Shown: in pieces, positions 24,673 to 33,186 of the stretch
How the letters are laid out: each line of letters opens with the position of its first letter
How positions within the stretch are numbered: the stretch's first letter is position 1
Assembly (NCBI GenBank): GCA_022340285.1
Contig: JAJDOG010000097.1
Span: 37,324 to 101,323, forward strand
Reading direction: 5' to 3'
DNA length: 64,000 nt
From: Betaproteobacteria bacterium
GTDB taxonomy: Bacteria; Pseudomonadota; Gammaproteobacteria; Burkholderiales; SG8-39
Program-made: the position numbers and the translations under genes
Notes under the pieces: model-generated
The model's database searches: none
Seen by the model: the letters and a program-made list of their open reading frames with translations, nothing else
What the model was told of the DNA's origin: nothing

Positions 24673-25668
24673 TTACTGATATTCGGGGGTGTAGATGTCG
24701 AGGAGCTGTTTTGCCGTGACGTCCTTGACGCCCGTCATCTTCATGACGTTCTCGGCCATCTCCAGCGTGACGTCGCCCTTCCGGTTGAATGCCGGCACGA
24801 CCTCCTTGATGGCGGCGATGGCGATGTCCGGCTTCACCTTCTTGAAATCCTCGCGAACGACCTTGAACACGTCAGCGGGATCCTTGGTAACGATCTCGTC
24901 GACCGCCCTCTTGGTCGCACGCACGAAGCCGCGCACGATCTCTGGGTGGGCCTTCGCGTACTCCTCGGTGGTGACCACGCTCTGGAACATGAACGGGTCC
25001 ATGGACGGGTCGTCGCCCGAGGCGTTGTTGACCCACATCACGCCGACCCCGCGCGAGATCCCGATCAGGTCGATGGGCGGGGAGATCGCGTAGGCGTCGA
25101 TCTGCTCTCGCTCGAGCGCCGCCAGCAGCGCCGCGCCGCCGCCGATCGCCACGATCTGGGCGTCTTTCGGGCCCAGGCCGCCCTCGCGCATCAGATGCCG
25201 CCACTGGAAGTCGGTCAGGGCACCCGGCCGGGTCATTCCCAGCTTGAGTCCCTTCAATGCGGCGAGGCGCTGCTTGAGCGGTGCCTTGGGCGACACGCCC
25301 AGTCGCTCCTGTACCTTCTTGCTCAGCACGATCTGGATGAGGTTCCGGTTGTAGTAGTTGTAAACGAGCTTGATCTTGCGCCCCTGGCGGATGGCGCCGA
25401 TCTGGTACGTTCCGGCGCCGATGTTGAACTGAACATCGCCGGACATGAGCGCGACGAGATCCGGTCCGCCGCCGCGCGTCGCGATCTGCTGCACCTCGAG
25501 GCCCTCCGCCGTGTAGAACCCGGCAGCTCTCGCGTAATAGGTCGGCAGGAACGAGAAGCTCGCGACCGCCTGGGTCACCTTGATCGGCGTGAGCGCCTTC
25601 TGCGCGAACGCAGTCGGCGCGGCGGCGAGCAAGGCCGCTGCCGCAACACATAGCAAAGCTCTCCTCAT
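24673..25668 (-). CDS. ABC transporter substrate-binding protein, NMT1/SsuA family
   Basis: This 331-residue periplasmic protein starts with a clear Sec signal (MRRALLCVAAAALLAAAPTAFAQ, cleaved near AFA-Q). The mature part opens LTPIKVTQAVASFSFLPTYYARAAGFYTAEGLEVQ, the NMT1/THI5-like pattern. It contains GDVQFNIGAG and GMTRPGALTDFQWRHLMREGGL, which line the ligand cleft. Family ligands include sulfonates, aromatic acids and thiamine precursors; none is favoured. The ATG at 25668 follows AGGAGGAGA, excellent; a longer in-frame reading to 25911 has no such site. First gene of the importer operon. Confidence 0.92.
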   Translation of the reverse strand: MRRALLCVAAAALLAAAPTAFAQKALTPIKVTQAVASFSFLPTYYARAAGFYTAEGLEVQQIATRGGGPDLVALMSGDVQFNIGAGTYQIGAIRQGRKIKLVYNYYNRNLIQIVLSKKVQERLGVSPKAPLKQRLAALKGLKLGMTRPGALTDFQWRHLMREGGLGPKDAQIVAIGGGAALLAALEREQIDAYAISPPIDLIGISRGVGVMWVNNASGDDPSMDPFMFQSVVTTEEYAKAHPEIVRGFVRATKRAVDEIVTKDPADVFKVVREDFKKVKPDIAIAAIKEVVPAFNRKGDVTLEMAENVMKMTGVKDVTAKQLLDIYTPEYQ

Positions 25669-25944
25669 GACGGTCTCCTCCTGGGTCTTGATTCGATGGA
25701 TGGCCGCCCCGACGCACTTCTTGGCGAGAGCGTAACGGGCGATCCAGGTCTGAACCGTACCATAACTTAACTTCCGCGCGCGACGCGCGGTCGACGCATG
25801 TTCGCAACTCCAGCGGCCGGGTCTTGTCCAAGGCCGGATCGCGGTGTCCCCCGTCGCGCCGCGGCCGCGATTGGGGACGGAGTTCCCTTCTCCACCGTGC
25901 GACGCGTGCACATTGCGTGACCACGCGGTATAAATCGATCCAGC
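25669..25944. other. Divergent promoter region, ABC importer / RND efflux
   Basis: These 276 bases separate divergent operons. On the plus strand TATAAA at 25929-25934 ends 10 bases before the efflux adaptor ATG, which would give a very short leader; no good -35 is seen. An AT-richer patch at about 25757-25772 (ACCATAACTTAACTTC) may belong to the minus-strand promoter. No palindrome or gene is obvious. Confidence 0.4.
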
Positions 25945-27024
25945 ATGCGAATTCGTCTCGAAAGCAGGTTGATCGCACCGCTGTTTGCGGCGTTTGTCGC
26001 GGCTACGGCGGGTTGCGATGCATCATCGAGTGGCAAATCCAACGCGAAGGGCACGCTGGCCGCCCGCCCGCACCTCGTCGAGCTTGCTGTGGCGGAGCCC
26101 GGCCGGCTCTCGTACACCGCCGATCGGGCCGGCAGCCTCCGCGCGCTGCGCGAGGTGCGCATCGTCAACCAGGAGGAAGGCCGCCTCACCGAAGTGCGGG
26201 TGCGGGAAGGCGACCGCGTCGCAGCAGGCCAGGTGCTGGTGCGATACGACGACCAGATTCTGCGCGCGCAGCTCGACAAGGCAACCGCGACGCTCAAGCA
26301 AGCGGAGCTCGACTATCGCCGCAATCAGCAGCTGAAGGAGAAAGGCTTCATCAGCGCAGATGCGGTCTCGCGCGCGGCGACCGATCTGGAGATCGCGCGC
26401 GCCGAGGAGCGGCTGCTGAGGGCGCGGGTCCAGCACATGACCATCGCCGCGCCTTTCAACGGCGTCGTGACCCAGCGCCTCGTGGAGCCGGGAAACGTCA
26501 CGCCGCAGCACACGCATCTCATGACGGTGATCGATCCTTCGCAGCTGGTCACCGACGTGGACGTGTCCGAGCTGGTGATTCCCTACCTGAACGTCGACGA
26601 TGCCGCCGAGGTGCGGATCGACGCGCTGGGCGCAAAGCTGCATCCGGGAAAGATCGTTCGAATCCACCCGGCGATCGACCCGGCGACACGCACGGGGCGC
26701 GTGGAGGTCGTGCTGAATCCCGTTCCGAAGGGCGCGCGTGCAGGCCAGTTTTGCCGGGTCGAGCTCACGACCGGCAGCACCCAGCAACTGGTGGTCCCGC
26801 TCGCGGCATTGCAGCGCGACGCGCAGGGAGAGTTCGTCTACGTCCTTCAGGACGACGGGACCGTTCGCCGCAGCGGCGTCTCGAGCGGTCTTCGCCTCGC
26901 CGATCGGGTCGAGATCCGCGCCGGACTCGAGCGGGGCGACAAGGTCGTGGTCAAGGGATTCCTGGGACTCTCGCCGGGGCAGCGCGTCAAGCCGGTGGCG
27001 CCGCGCGCGTTGAAGAAGGGCTAG
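25945..27024 (+). CDS. RND efflux periplasmic adaptor (membrane fusion protein)
   Basis: This 359-residue adaptor links an RND pump to an outer-membrane channel. The N-terminus (MRIRLESRLIAPLFAAFVAATAGCDASSSG) resembles a lipoprotein signal with Cys at about 24; Thr at -3 makes the lipobox weak. Lipoyl/barrel-sandwich halves appear as VRIVNQEEGRLTEVRVREGDRV and APFNGVVTQRLVEPGNVT around a helical hairpin with LDKATATLKQAELDYRRNQQL. Beta-barrel and membrane-proximal domains follow. It is 4 bp upstream of the pump gene. No outer-membrane factor is encoded beside it, so it must use one from elsewhere or that of the MacAB locus. Confidence 0.93.
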   Translation: MRIRLESRLIAPLFAAFVAATAGCDASSSGKSNAKGTLAARPHLVELAVAEPGRLSYTADRAGSLRALREVRIVNQEEGRLTEVRVREGDRVAAGQVLVRYDDQILRAQLDKATATLKQAELDYRRNQQLKEKGFISADAVSRAATDLEIARAEERLLRARVQHMTIAAPFNGVVTQRLVEPGNVTPQHTHLMTVIDPSQLVTDVDVSELVIPYLNVDDAAEVRIDALGAKLHPGKIVRIHPAIDPATRTGRVEVVLNPVPKGARAGQFCRVELTTGSTQQLVVPLAALQRDAQGEFVYVLQDDGTVRRSGVSSGLRLADRVEIRAGLERGDKVVVKGFLGLSPGQRVKPVAPRALKKG

Positions 27025-27028
27025 GCTC

Positions 27029-30000
27029 ATGCGACGCGGCGGCATTGCGGTCTGGTCGATCCGCCACCCGGTCAGCACCGTGATGCTGACCTTGACCGCC
27101 GTCGTGCTCGGGCTCTTCGCGCTCAGCCGGCTCTCGATCGACCTGCTGCCACAGTTGATCTACCCCCAGATCGGCGTACGGATTCTCGATCCGGCGGTGC
27201 CTGCCAATATCATGGAAGATCAGATCTCGCGGCAGGTCGAGGAGCAGCTCGCGATCACGGAGGATTCGACAGGGATCGAGTCGACGACGCTAGAAGGCAC
27301 GTCCGAGGTCGAGCTCTACTTCGACTACGGGAAGGACATCGACATCGCGCTGCGCGATGCGAGCACGCGGCTCGACCGGGCCAAGCGTTTCCTGCCGACG
27401 ACCATCGACCCGCCGATCATCTTCAAGCGCGATCCCGCGCAGATTCCCGTGATGGAATTCGTCGTCACATCGCCGTTGCGCGGCATGACCGAGCTGCGTA
27501 CCTGGACCGATGACGTGTTTGCCAAGCAGTTCCTCAATCTGCCCGGCGTCGCCGCGGTCGAGGTGGGCGGCGGCCTGGTGCGCGAGGTGCACGTATTGCC
27601 CGACCAGCGCCGCCTGGCCGGCCTGGGCCTCTCGGTCGAGAACATCGTCGAAGCCATCCAGCGGGGGAACATCGACGCCCCGGCCGGGCGGCTACAGATG
27701 GCCGGCCAGGAGTACACCAGCCGTACCGCCGGGCGCCTTGCGACCGTCGCGGCCCTTGGCGCGCTGCCCATCCGGTTGCCGAACGGCGAGTCGCTCCCGC
27801 TCTCGGAAGTGGCCGAGGTGATCGACTCGCATCAGGACGAGCGCATCCGCGTGCGCTACAACGGCGCGCCCGGCGTGCGCGTGTCCGTCCAGAAGCAGCC
27901 CACAGCGAATACGGTCGACGTTGCCGAAGCGGTGAATGCTCGGCTCGCGCAGCTGCGGGAGCGTGGCCTACCCGAGGACGTCGAAGTGGACACGGTCTCG
28001 AACCAGGCGGTCTACGTACGCCAGTCGCTCGACAACGCGACCCTCGCGGCGCTTGCGGGCGCCGTGCTGGCGATGCTCGTGATCTACGCCTTTCTTGGGA
28101 GCGTGCGCGGCACGCTGATCATCGGCAGCGCGATCCCCATCTCGATCATGGTCGCGTTCGTCATCATGGCGCTCGGCGGCCTGTCGCTCAACCTCATGAC
28201 GCTCGGCGGTCTCGCGCTCGGCATCGGCATGCTCGTCGACAACACCATCGTGATGCTCGAAAACATCGAGCGGCACCAGCGGGAGGGCGAGGAACCCGTG
28301 CAGGCGGCCGAAAACGCCGCCGCCGAGGTGAACAGCCCGATCGTCGCGGCGACCAGCACCAATCTCGCGGCCGTTCTGCCGTTCCTGTTCATCAGCGGCC
28401 TGGTGGGATTGCTCTTCCGCGAGCTGATCTTCACCATCACCGCCTCGATCGTCGCCTCGCTGGTCGTGGCGGTGACGCTGGTCCCCGCGCTCGCTGCGCG
28501 CGGCCGACCCGCGGTGCCCTCTATCGTGACGCGCGCCGTGCGCGCCTTCGTGGCCGGTGCGCAGCGCATCTACGTGCCGGTGGTCGCACGGATCCTCCGC
28601 GCGCCGGCGTTGGTGGCGATGGCGGCCTTCGTGTTGCTCGCAGGCTTTGGCGTCCTCTTTCTCACCCTCACGGGAAAGCAGGCGTTCCTGCCGACCATGG
28701 ACGACGGCCGCGTGCGCGCATATGTCTTCACCGATCCGGGCGGATCACTCGCGGAGATGGATCGCACCGTGCACCTGCTGGAGCGTCTGGCCCGCGCGCA
28801 GGGTGACGTGAAGGGAATCTCCGTGATCGCCGGCGGGTCGATCTTCGGCCGCACACAGCGCGAGCGCCCGAACCGCAGCACGCTGGATATCCAGTTGGTG
28901 CCGGTGGCCGAGCGCGGCCGCAGCGTGGAGCAGTGGGTGGCCGCGTTCTCCCGCGCCGTCGCGGCGGCGGAGCTCGCCGGCGTCAAGGTGCGTGCGCGCC
29001 CCTCGGGCATCCGCGGAGTGCGGATGTCACGCGCGGAAGAAGATGTCAGCATTCGCGTCCAAGGTCCCGATCTCGCGGTCCTGGCGTCCATCGGCGATGA
29101 ACTGGTGAAACGCATTCAGGGCCGCCGGGGGCTGCGCAACGCGCAGCAGTCGGCGGAGGAGCAGCGCCAGGAGTTCGCGGTGCGCGTCGACCGCACGCGC
29201 GCCTCCGAGCTCGGCGTGGACGTCACGCAGATCGGCCGCGCGCTGCGCATCGCGCTGGACGGCATCGTCGTCAGCGACTTCATCGAGGGCGACCGCGCCT
29301 ACGACGTGCGGGTTCGCCTGCCGCAGGGCGCGATCGACAGCCCGGCGGCGATGGAGGCCATCCTGCTGTTCGGCGCGAAGTCCGGCCAGCCTGCCGTGTA
29401 TCTCGGCGACGTGGCCCACGTGGACCTCGTGGTCGCGCCGACCGAGATCCGTCGCGAGAACCAGCGGCGCATCGTCGAGGTCAGTGCGGCGCTCACCGGC
29501 GAAGTTCCGCTCGGCGCCGTGGTGAGCGCCCTGCGCGAGGACCTGAAGGACTTCGAGCTGCCGCCCGGCTACTCGCTCTATTTCGGAGGCACCTACGAAA
29601 ACCTGCAGCGCGGCAATGTGCTCGTGGGCACGCTCGCCGGCCTCGCACTGTTCCTGGTGTTCGTGGTCATGGCAGTGCAGTACGAATCGCTGCGCAACCC
29701 GGCCGTGATCATGCTCGGCGTTCCCTTCGCGCTGATCGGCGTGGTGATCGGGCTGCTCATAACCGGCCTGCCGCTATCGATGCCCGTGTGGCTCGGGATC
29801 ATCATGCTGATCGGCGTGGTGGTGAACAACGCCATCGTGCTGGTGGAGTACATCGAGCTGCTGCGTGAGCGGGGCATGCACGTCGTCGAGGCGATCGTCG
29901 AGGCGGCGCGATTGCGGCTGCGACCGATCATGATGACCACGCTCACCACGGTCGCGGCGATGACGCCGCTGGCGATGGGATTCGGCGAGGGATCGGAGAT

Positions 30001-30127
30001 GCTCCGTCCGCTCGCCGTGTGCATGGTGTTCGGGCTCGCGTTCTCGATGTTCGTGAGCCTGCTGCTGATCCCGTCCCTCTATCTCCTGGCGCAGCCGCGC
30101 GCGGCGCGTAACGCGGCGTTCGCCTGA
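27029..30127 (+). CDS. RND family efflux pump, inner-membrane permease
   Basis: This 1032-residue pump has the full RND repeat: two halves of six helices with large periplasmic loops. Landmarks include SIRHPVSTVMLTLTAVVLGLFAL at the N-terminus, the TM4 stretch GLALGIGMLVDNTIVMLENI, and the TM10 stretch GVVVNNAIVLVEYIELLRERG. Drug pumps such as AcrB have Asp-Asp in TM4 and Lys in TM10; here the second Asp is Asn and the Lys position reads Asn. Proton coupling may thus differ, as in the SwrC-like subgroup. Substrate class (drugs, lipids or metals) cannot be assigned. It forms a two-gene operon with the adaptor. Confidence 0.92.
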   Translation: MRRGGIAVWSIRHPVSTVMLTLTAVVLGLFALSRLSIDLLPQLIYPQIGVRILDPAVPANIMEDQISRQVEEQLAITEDSTGIESTTLEGTSEVELYFDYGKDIDIALRDASTRLDRAKRFLPTTIDPPIIFKRDPAQIPVMEFVVTSPLRGMTELRTWTDDVFAKQFLNLPGVAAVEVGGGLVREVHVLPDQRRLAGLGLSVENIVEAIQRGNIDAPAGRLQMAGQEYTSRTAGRLATVAALGALPIRLPNGESLPLSEVAEVIDSHQDERIRVRYNGAPGVRVSVQKQPTANTVDVAEAVNARLAQLRERGLPEDVEVDTVSNQAVYVRQSLDNATLAALAGAVLAMLVIYAFLGSVRGTLIIGSAIPISIMVAFVIMALGGLSLNLMTLGGLALGIGMLVDNTIVMLENIERHQREGEEPVQAAENAAAEVNSPIVAATSTNLAAVLPFLFISGLVGLLFRELIFTITASIVASLVVAVTLVPALAARGRPAVPSIVTRAVRAFVAGAQRIYVPVVARILRAPALVAMAAFVLLAGFGVLFLTLTGKQAFLPTMDDGRVRAYVFTDPGGSLAEMDRTVHLLERLARAQGDVKGISVIAGGSIFGRTQRERPNRSTLDIQLVPVAERGRSVEQWVAAFSRAVAAAELAGVKVRARPSGIRGVRMSRAEEDVSIRVQGPDLAVLASIGDELVKRIQGRRGLRNAQQSAEEQRQEFAVRVDRTRASELGVDVTQIGRALRIALDGIVVSDFIEGDRAYDVRVRLPQGAIDSPAAMEAILLFGAKSGQPAVYLGDVAHVDLVVAPTEIRRENQRRIVEVSAALTGEVPLGAVVSALREDLKDFELPPGYSLYFGGTYENLQRGNVLVGTLAGLALFLVFVVMAVQYESLRNPAVIMLGVPFALIGVVIGLLITGLPLSMPVWLGIIMLIGVVVNNAIVLVEYIELLRERGMHVVEAIVEAARLRLRPIMMTTLTTVAAMTPLAMGFGEGSEMLRPLAVCMVFGLAFSMFVSLLLIPSLYLLAQPRAARNAAFA

Positions 30128-30154
30128 TCGGCGGATGCGGATGCGGGCGTTGCG

Positions 30155-30265
30155 TTTCCCCTCCTTTTCAATGAGGGGTGCTGCGAAGCAGCCGGGGTGG
30201 TTCGGCAAGCGCAGCACACCACCCCGCCGCCTCCAGCGGCACCCCTCCTCCGAGAGGAGGGGAAA
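30155..30265. repeat. 111-bp imperfect palindrome (REP/MITE-like structured repeat)
   Basis: Nested inverted repeats are visible: TTTCCCCTCCT (30155-30165) with AGGAGGGGAAA (30255-30265), GAGGGGTGC (30173-30181) with GCACCCCTC (30239-30247), and GGGGTGGT (30194-30201) with ACCACCCC (30218-30225). The element sits between convergent RND and binding-protein genes, ending 3 bp before the latter's stop codon. Similar multi-stem palindromes occur as dispersed repeats in many bacterial genomes; from one copy I cannot show repetition. It could also stop transcription from both sides. Confidence 0.75.
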
Positions 30266-30268
30266 GAG

Positions 30269-31015
30269 CTAGGCGCTAGGCGCCATCGGCGCGACCGAGA
30301 CGCCGCCTACCCCGAAGCGCTCGATCGCCTGCGCGACGATCCCGCTCGCCTTGATATCCTCGGCAAACGCGCGCAGGTACTCTGCGGCGCGATCGCGTCC
30401 TTTGGGGGTGCCGATCGATTGCTGAATCGCGGTGAAGCGGCCTTCCAGCACCCGCGCGCCGGGCAGCTTCTGCGCGTCGGTAAGCAGTCGTGGCTTGAGA
30501 CCCGAAAGCGCATCGAGCTTCTCGTCGACGAACAGCTTGAACGACGCGTCGATGCCCTGTGTGCGCACCAGCTCGGCGTTCTTCAGCGTGCGCGTGAGGT
30601 ACAGATCGTAGGCGCTTTTCGCGGACGCCGCGATGCGCACGCCCTTCTGATCCACGTCAGCGATCGAGCGAATCGGCGAGCCGTCGGGTACAAGATAGGT
30701 CGCCTCGATCTCGAGATACGCGGAAGCGAAGGCGATCTCGTTTGCGCGTGCGGGCTCGATCGCGAGGAACGCGACATCCCATTCACCGGCCCGAACGGCT
30801 TCGGCGAGCTTTCCTGCCGCATCGTAGCGGGTATACGAGATCGGCACGCCTAGACGTTTCGCAAGCTCACGGGCGAGATCGGGTGCGATGCCGCGCGGCT
30901 GGCCGTCCGGTCCGTCCTTGCCCACGAGCAGGAAGTTCTGGTAGTTGAGGCCGACGCGCAGCGTGCCCGATGGGGCCAGCTCTGCGAGAACAGCTTGGGA
31001 TACTTGAGATGTCAT
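30269..31015 (-). CDS. Amino-acid-type periplasmic-binding-fold protein (SBP_bac_3) lacking a signal peptide
   Basis: This 248-residue type 2 periplasmic-binding fold has recognisable family segments: LAPSGTLRVGLNYQNFLLVG, GIAPDLARELAKRLGVPISYTRYDAAGKLAEAVRAGEWDVAFLAIEPARA, and SIADVDQKGVRIAAS. These are the polar amino acid binder pattern. The N-terminus (MTSQVSQAVLAELAPSG) has no hydrophobic signal sequence, and the AGGAG site 8 bases before the ATG supports this start. It therefore appears cytoplasmic, which is odd for a solute receptor. It may be a cyclohexadienyl-dehydratase-like enzyme or a cytosolic sensor. It is monocistronic with no transporter partners. Confidence 0.8.
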   Translation of the reverse strand: MTSQVSQAVLAELAPSGTLRVGLNYQNFLLVGKDGPDGQPRGIAPDLARELAKRLGVPISYTRYDAAGKLAEAVRAGEWDVAFLAIEPARANEIAFASAYLEIEATYLVPDGSPIRSIADVDQKGVRIAASAKSAYDLYLTRTLKNAELVRTQGIDASFKLFVDEKLDALSGLKPRLLTDAQKLPGARVLEGRFTAIQQSIGTPKGRDRAAEYLRAFAEDIKASGIVAQAIERFGVGGVSVAPMAPSA

Positions 31016-31163
31016 TGACGGGCTCCTGGCGTTGACAGGAAAAACGGGGACCGAATCCTCGCGAAGTGCGGCAGTTTATACCGACAGGCACATCGCGTGC
31101 GATGCACGAGTCGCGACGGACCTGTGTTAACGTTTCCGCGCACAACGTACGTGGGGGAATGCA

Positions 31164-31745
31164 ATGCTGGAAGAAAGAAAAGGCGGATTCATCGGACGCT
31201 GGTGGAAGCGCCTTACGTCGCCAAGCGCCAGATGGTCGGTGCTCTCGCTGGTCCTGCTCGGTCTCGTGATCGGCGCCGCCGGGGTCATCGGCACGCAGGT
31301 GATGGTCGCCAGAACGGGAACCAACGAATTCTGCGGCACGTCTTGCCACTCGATGCAATGGGTCTACAGCGAATACAAGGAGAGCATCCACTTCGCCAAC
31401 CCGACCGGCGTCCAGGCGGGATGCCATGATTGTCACATCCCCCACGAGTATCCCCAGCTTCTCTGGTACAAGGCGAGGGCGGGCGTGCGCGACGTGATCG
31501 GCGAGATGCGTGGCGTCATCTCCACCAAGGAAAAGTTCGAGAAGGCACGCACCGAGCTCGCCGAGCGGGTGTGGGCCGAGTTCAAGGCCGACGACTCGGC
31601 GAATTGCCGGACCTGCCACGACTTCACCCCCGAGGCGATCGCCAAGCAGTCCGAGAAGGCGCAGACCCGCCACGCGAACCGTAAGAAGGACGGCAAGACC
31701 TGCATCGACTGCCACACGGGCGTCGCGCACACGGATCCCGAATAG
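31164..31745 (+). CDS. NapC/NirT-family membrane-anchored tetraheme cytochrome c
   Basis: This quinol-dehydrogenase-type cytochrome has one N-terminal membrane helix (about 25-45) and a periplasmic domain of 193 residues in total. It carries four haem sites: CGTSCH (57-62), CHDCH (87-91), CRTCH (148-152) and CIDCH (180-184). The first has three residues between the cysteines (CX3CH) instead of two, confirmed in the DNA as tgc ggc acg tct tgc cac. FCGTSCHSM retains the Met after the first His seen in NapC/NrfH. Electrons would pass from menaquinol or ubiquinol to a periplasmic reductase; no reductase gene is adjacent. The ATG follows GGGGGAATGC. Confidence 0.88.
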   Translation: MLEERKGGFIGRWWKRLTSPSARWSVLSLVLLGLVIGAAGVIGTQVMVARTGTNEFCGTSCHSMQWVYSEYKESIHFANPTGVQAGCHDCHIPHEYPQLLWYKARAGVRDVIGEMRGVISTKEKFEKARTELAERVWAEFKADDSANCRTCHDFTPEAIAKQSEKAQTRHANRKKDGKTCIDCHTGVAHTDPE

Positions 31746-31783
31746 GCCGGGCGCCGCCGGTCCCGGGATCGCGCCGCGGGCTG

Positions 31784-33178
31784 CTACCGAACGCCGACGC
31801 GCGGCGCGTCTTCCGGCAGCGTCCAGCCTCCGCCGAGCGCGCGATAGGTGCTCACCGCGCTCTGCAGCCGGGCAAGTCGCGCCTGCGCGAGCTGGTCCTG
31901 CGCCTGGAAGAGCGTGCGCTGCGCGTCGAGCACGACCAGCAGATCGTCGGCGCCTGCCCGATACCGCACCTCGGCAAGCCGGAGCGCCTCGCTGGATTCG
32001 CTGCGAACTTCGCGCTGCAGCGCCTCCTGCTGAGCGTTGCGGTCGGTGGCGACGATCGCGTTCTCGACGTCGCCGAACGCAGCGAGGATCGCGCTCCGAT
32101 AGGTCTCGACGAGCTCGCGCTCGCGCGCCGCCGCGCTATCGACTTCCGCGCGGCGCCGCTGGCCGTCGAAAATCGGCTGGGCCAGCGCCGCGGCCCCCGT
32201 GATGATCGTCGCGGGATTCCCGAACGCGAACAGCGCTCCGCTCGCAAGCCCGACCGAGCCCGATAGGGTGATCGACGGGAGCAGCGCAGCCCTGGCGACC
32301 GCGAGATTCGCATTGGACGCAAGGAGCTGCGCCTCCGCGGCCGCGACATCCGGTCGCCGGACCAGCAGATCGGCTGGCAGCCCGGGCGCAATCTCGGGGA
32401 CTGCAAGCAGCACGACCGAGTGCCCCGCCACGTCGAAGCCGACCGGCGTGCGGCCCACGAGAATCGCCAGTGCGGAGAGCGTCTGCCGCTCCTGCAGTTC
32501 GAGTGGCGGAATCGCGGCGCGCTGCGACACGGTTGCCGCACGCTGGCGCACGAGGTCGAGCGGCGTCGCCGCACCGTTGCGCACTCGGGATTCGACGACC
32601 GCCAGGACCCGCTCGGCCGTCGACACATTCTCGCGGGCGAGCGCGAGCCGGTCCCGGAGGGAAAGAAGATCGAAATACGCGGTCGCGACGCCGGAGACGA
32701 GCGTGAGCCGCGCGGTCTCGAGGTCGTAACGGGACACAAGCAGGGACGACTCTGCGGCGCGAACGCCGCTCGCCAGCCGTCCCCAGAGGTCGATCTCGTA
32801 GCTGGCGCTCAGTACGCCGTTGGTGGTATCGACGTTGATCGCCGGTCCCTGGTCGGGATGCGTATCGCGCCGGACGCTGGTGATTCCCAGATCGAGCGTC
32901 GGAAACAGCGACGCGCCCGCCACGCGCACCTGGGCTTCCGCCTGCTTGACGCGCTCGCTCGCTGCAGCCAGATCCGGGCTGCCCTCCAGGGCGGCGGCAA
33001 TCAGGTCGGCGAGCTCCGCGGAGTCGAATGCGCGCCACCAGTCGAGCGGGACCGTGGCCTGGGCCGGTTTCGCTCCCTCGCTCCAGGCGGCGGGCACGCT
33101 CACCGCGGGCTGCGGTGGTGCGCTGGTGGTCGCGCAGCCTGCCAGCACAACGAGCGCGATGGGAAGTATTCGCCTCAT
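31784..33178 (-). CDS. Outer-membrane efflux lipoprotein, NodT/OprM (TolC-like) family
   Basis: This 464-residue outer-membrane factor has a lipoprotein signal, MRRILPIALVVLAGCATTS (lipobox LAGC, Cys at about 15). Two OEP repeats follow, with family segments WWRAFDSAELADLIAAALEGSPDL, ASYEIDLWGRLASGVRAAESSLL, LLVRRPDVAAAEAQLLASNANLAVARAALLP and RYRAGADDLLVVLDAQRTLF. It forms the trimeric exit duct for tripartite pumps. It is the third gene of macA-macB-OMF, 8 bp after macB, and gives this locus a complete tripartite system. It could also serve the orphan RND pair upstream. Confidence 0.92.
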   Translation of the reverse strand: MRRILPIALVVLAGCATTSAPPQPAVSVPAAWSEGAKPAQATVPLDWWRAFDSAELADLIAAALEGSPDLAAASERVKQAEAQVRVAGASLFPTLDLGITSVRRDTHPDQGPAINVDTTNGVLSASYEIDLWGRLASGVRAAESSLLVSRYDLETARLTLVSGVATAYFDLLSLRDRLALARENVSTAERVLAVVESRVRNGAATPLDLVRQRAATVSQRAAIPPLELQERQTLSALAILVGRTPVGFDVAGHSVVLLAVPEIAPGLPADLLVRRPDVAAAEAQLLASNANLAVARAALLPSITLSGSVGLASGALFAFGNPATIITGAAALAQPIFDGQRRRAEVDSAAARERELVETYRSAILAAFGDVENAIVATDRNAQQEALQREVRSESSEALRLAEVRYRAGADDLLVVLDAQRTLFQAQDQLAQARLARLQSAVSTYRALGGGWTLPEDAPRVGVR

Positions 33179-33186
33179 CACAGTCG

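Noticed and set aside
30155..30265. Insertion sequence remnant
   Set aside because: No transposase reading and no target duplication are visible; the arms form nested stems, typical of a palindromic repeat.
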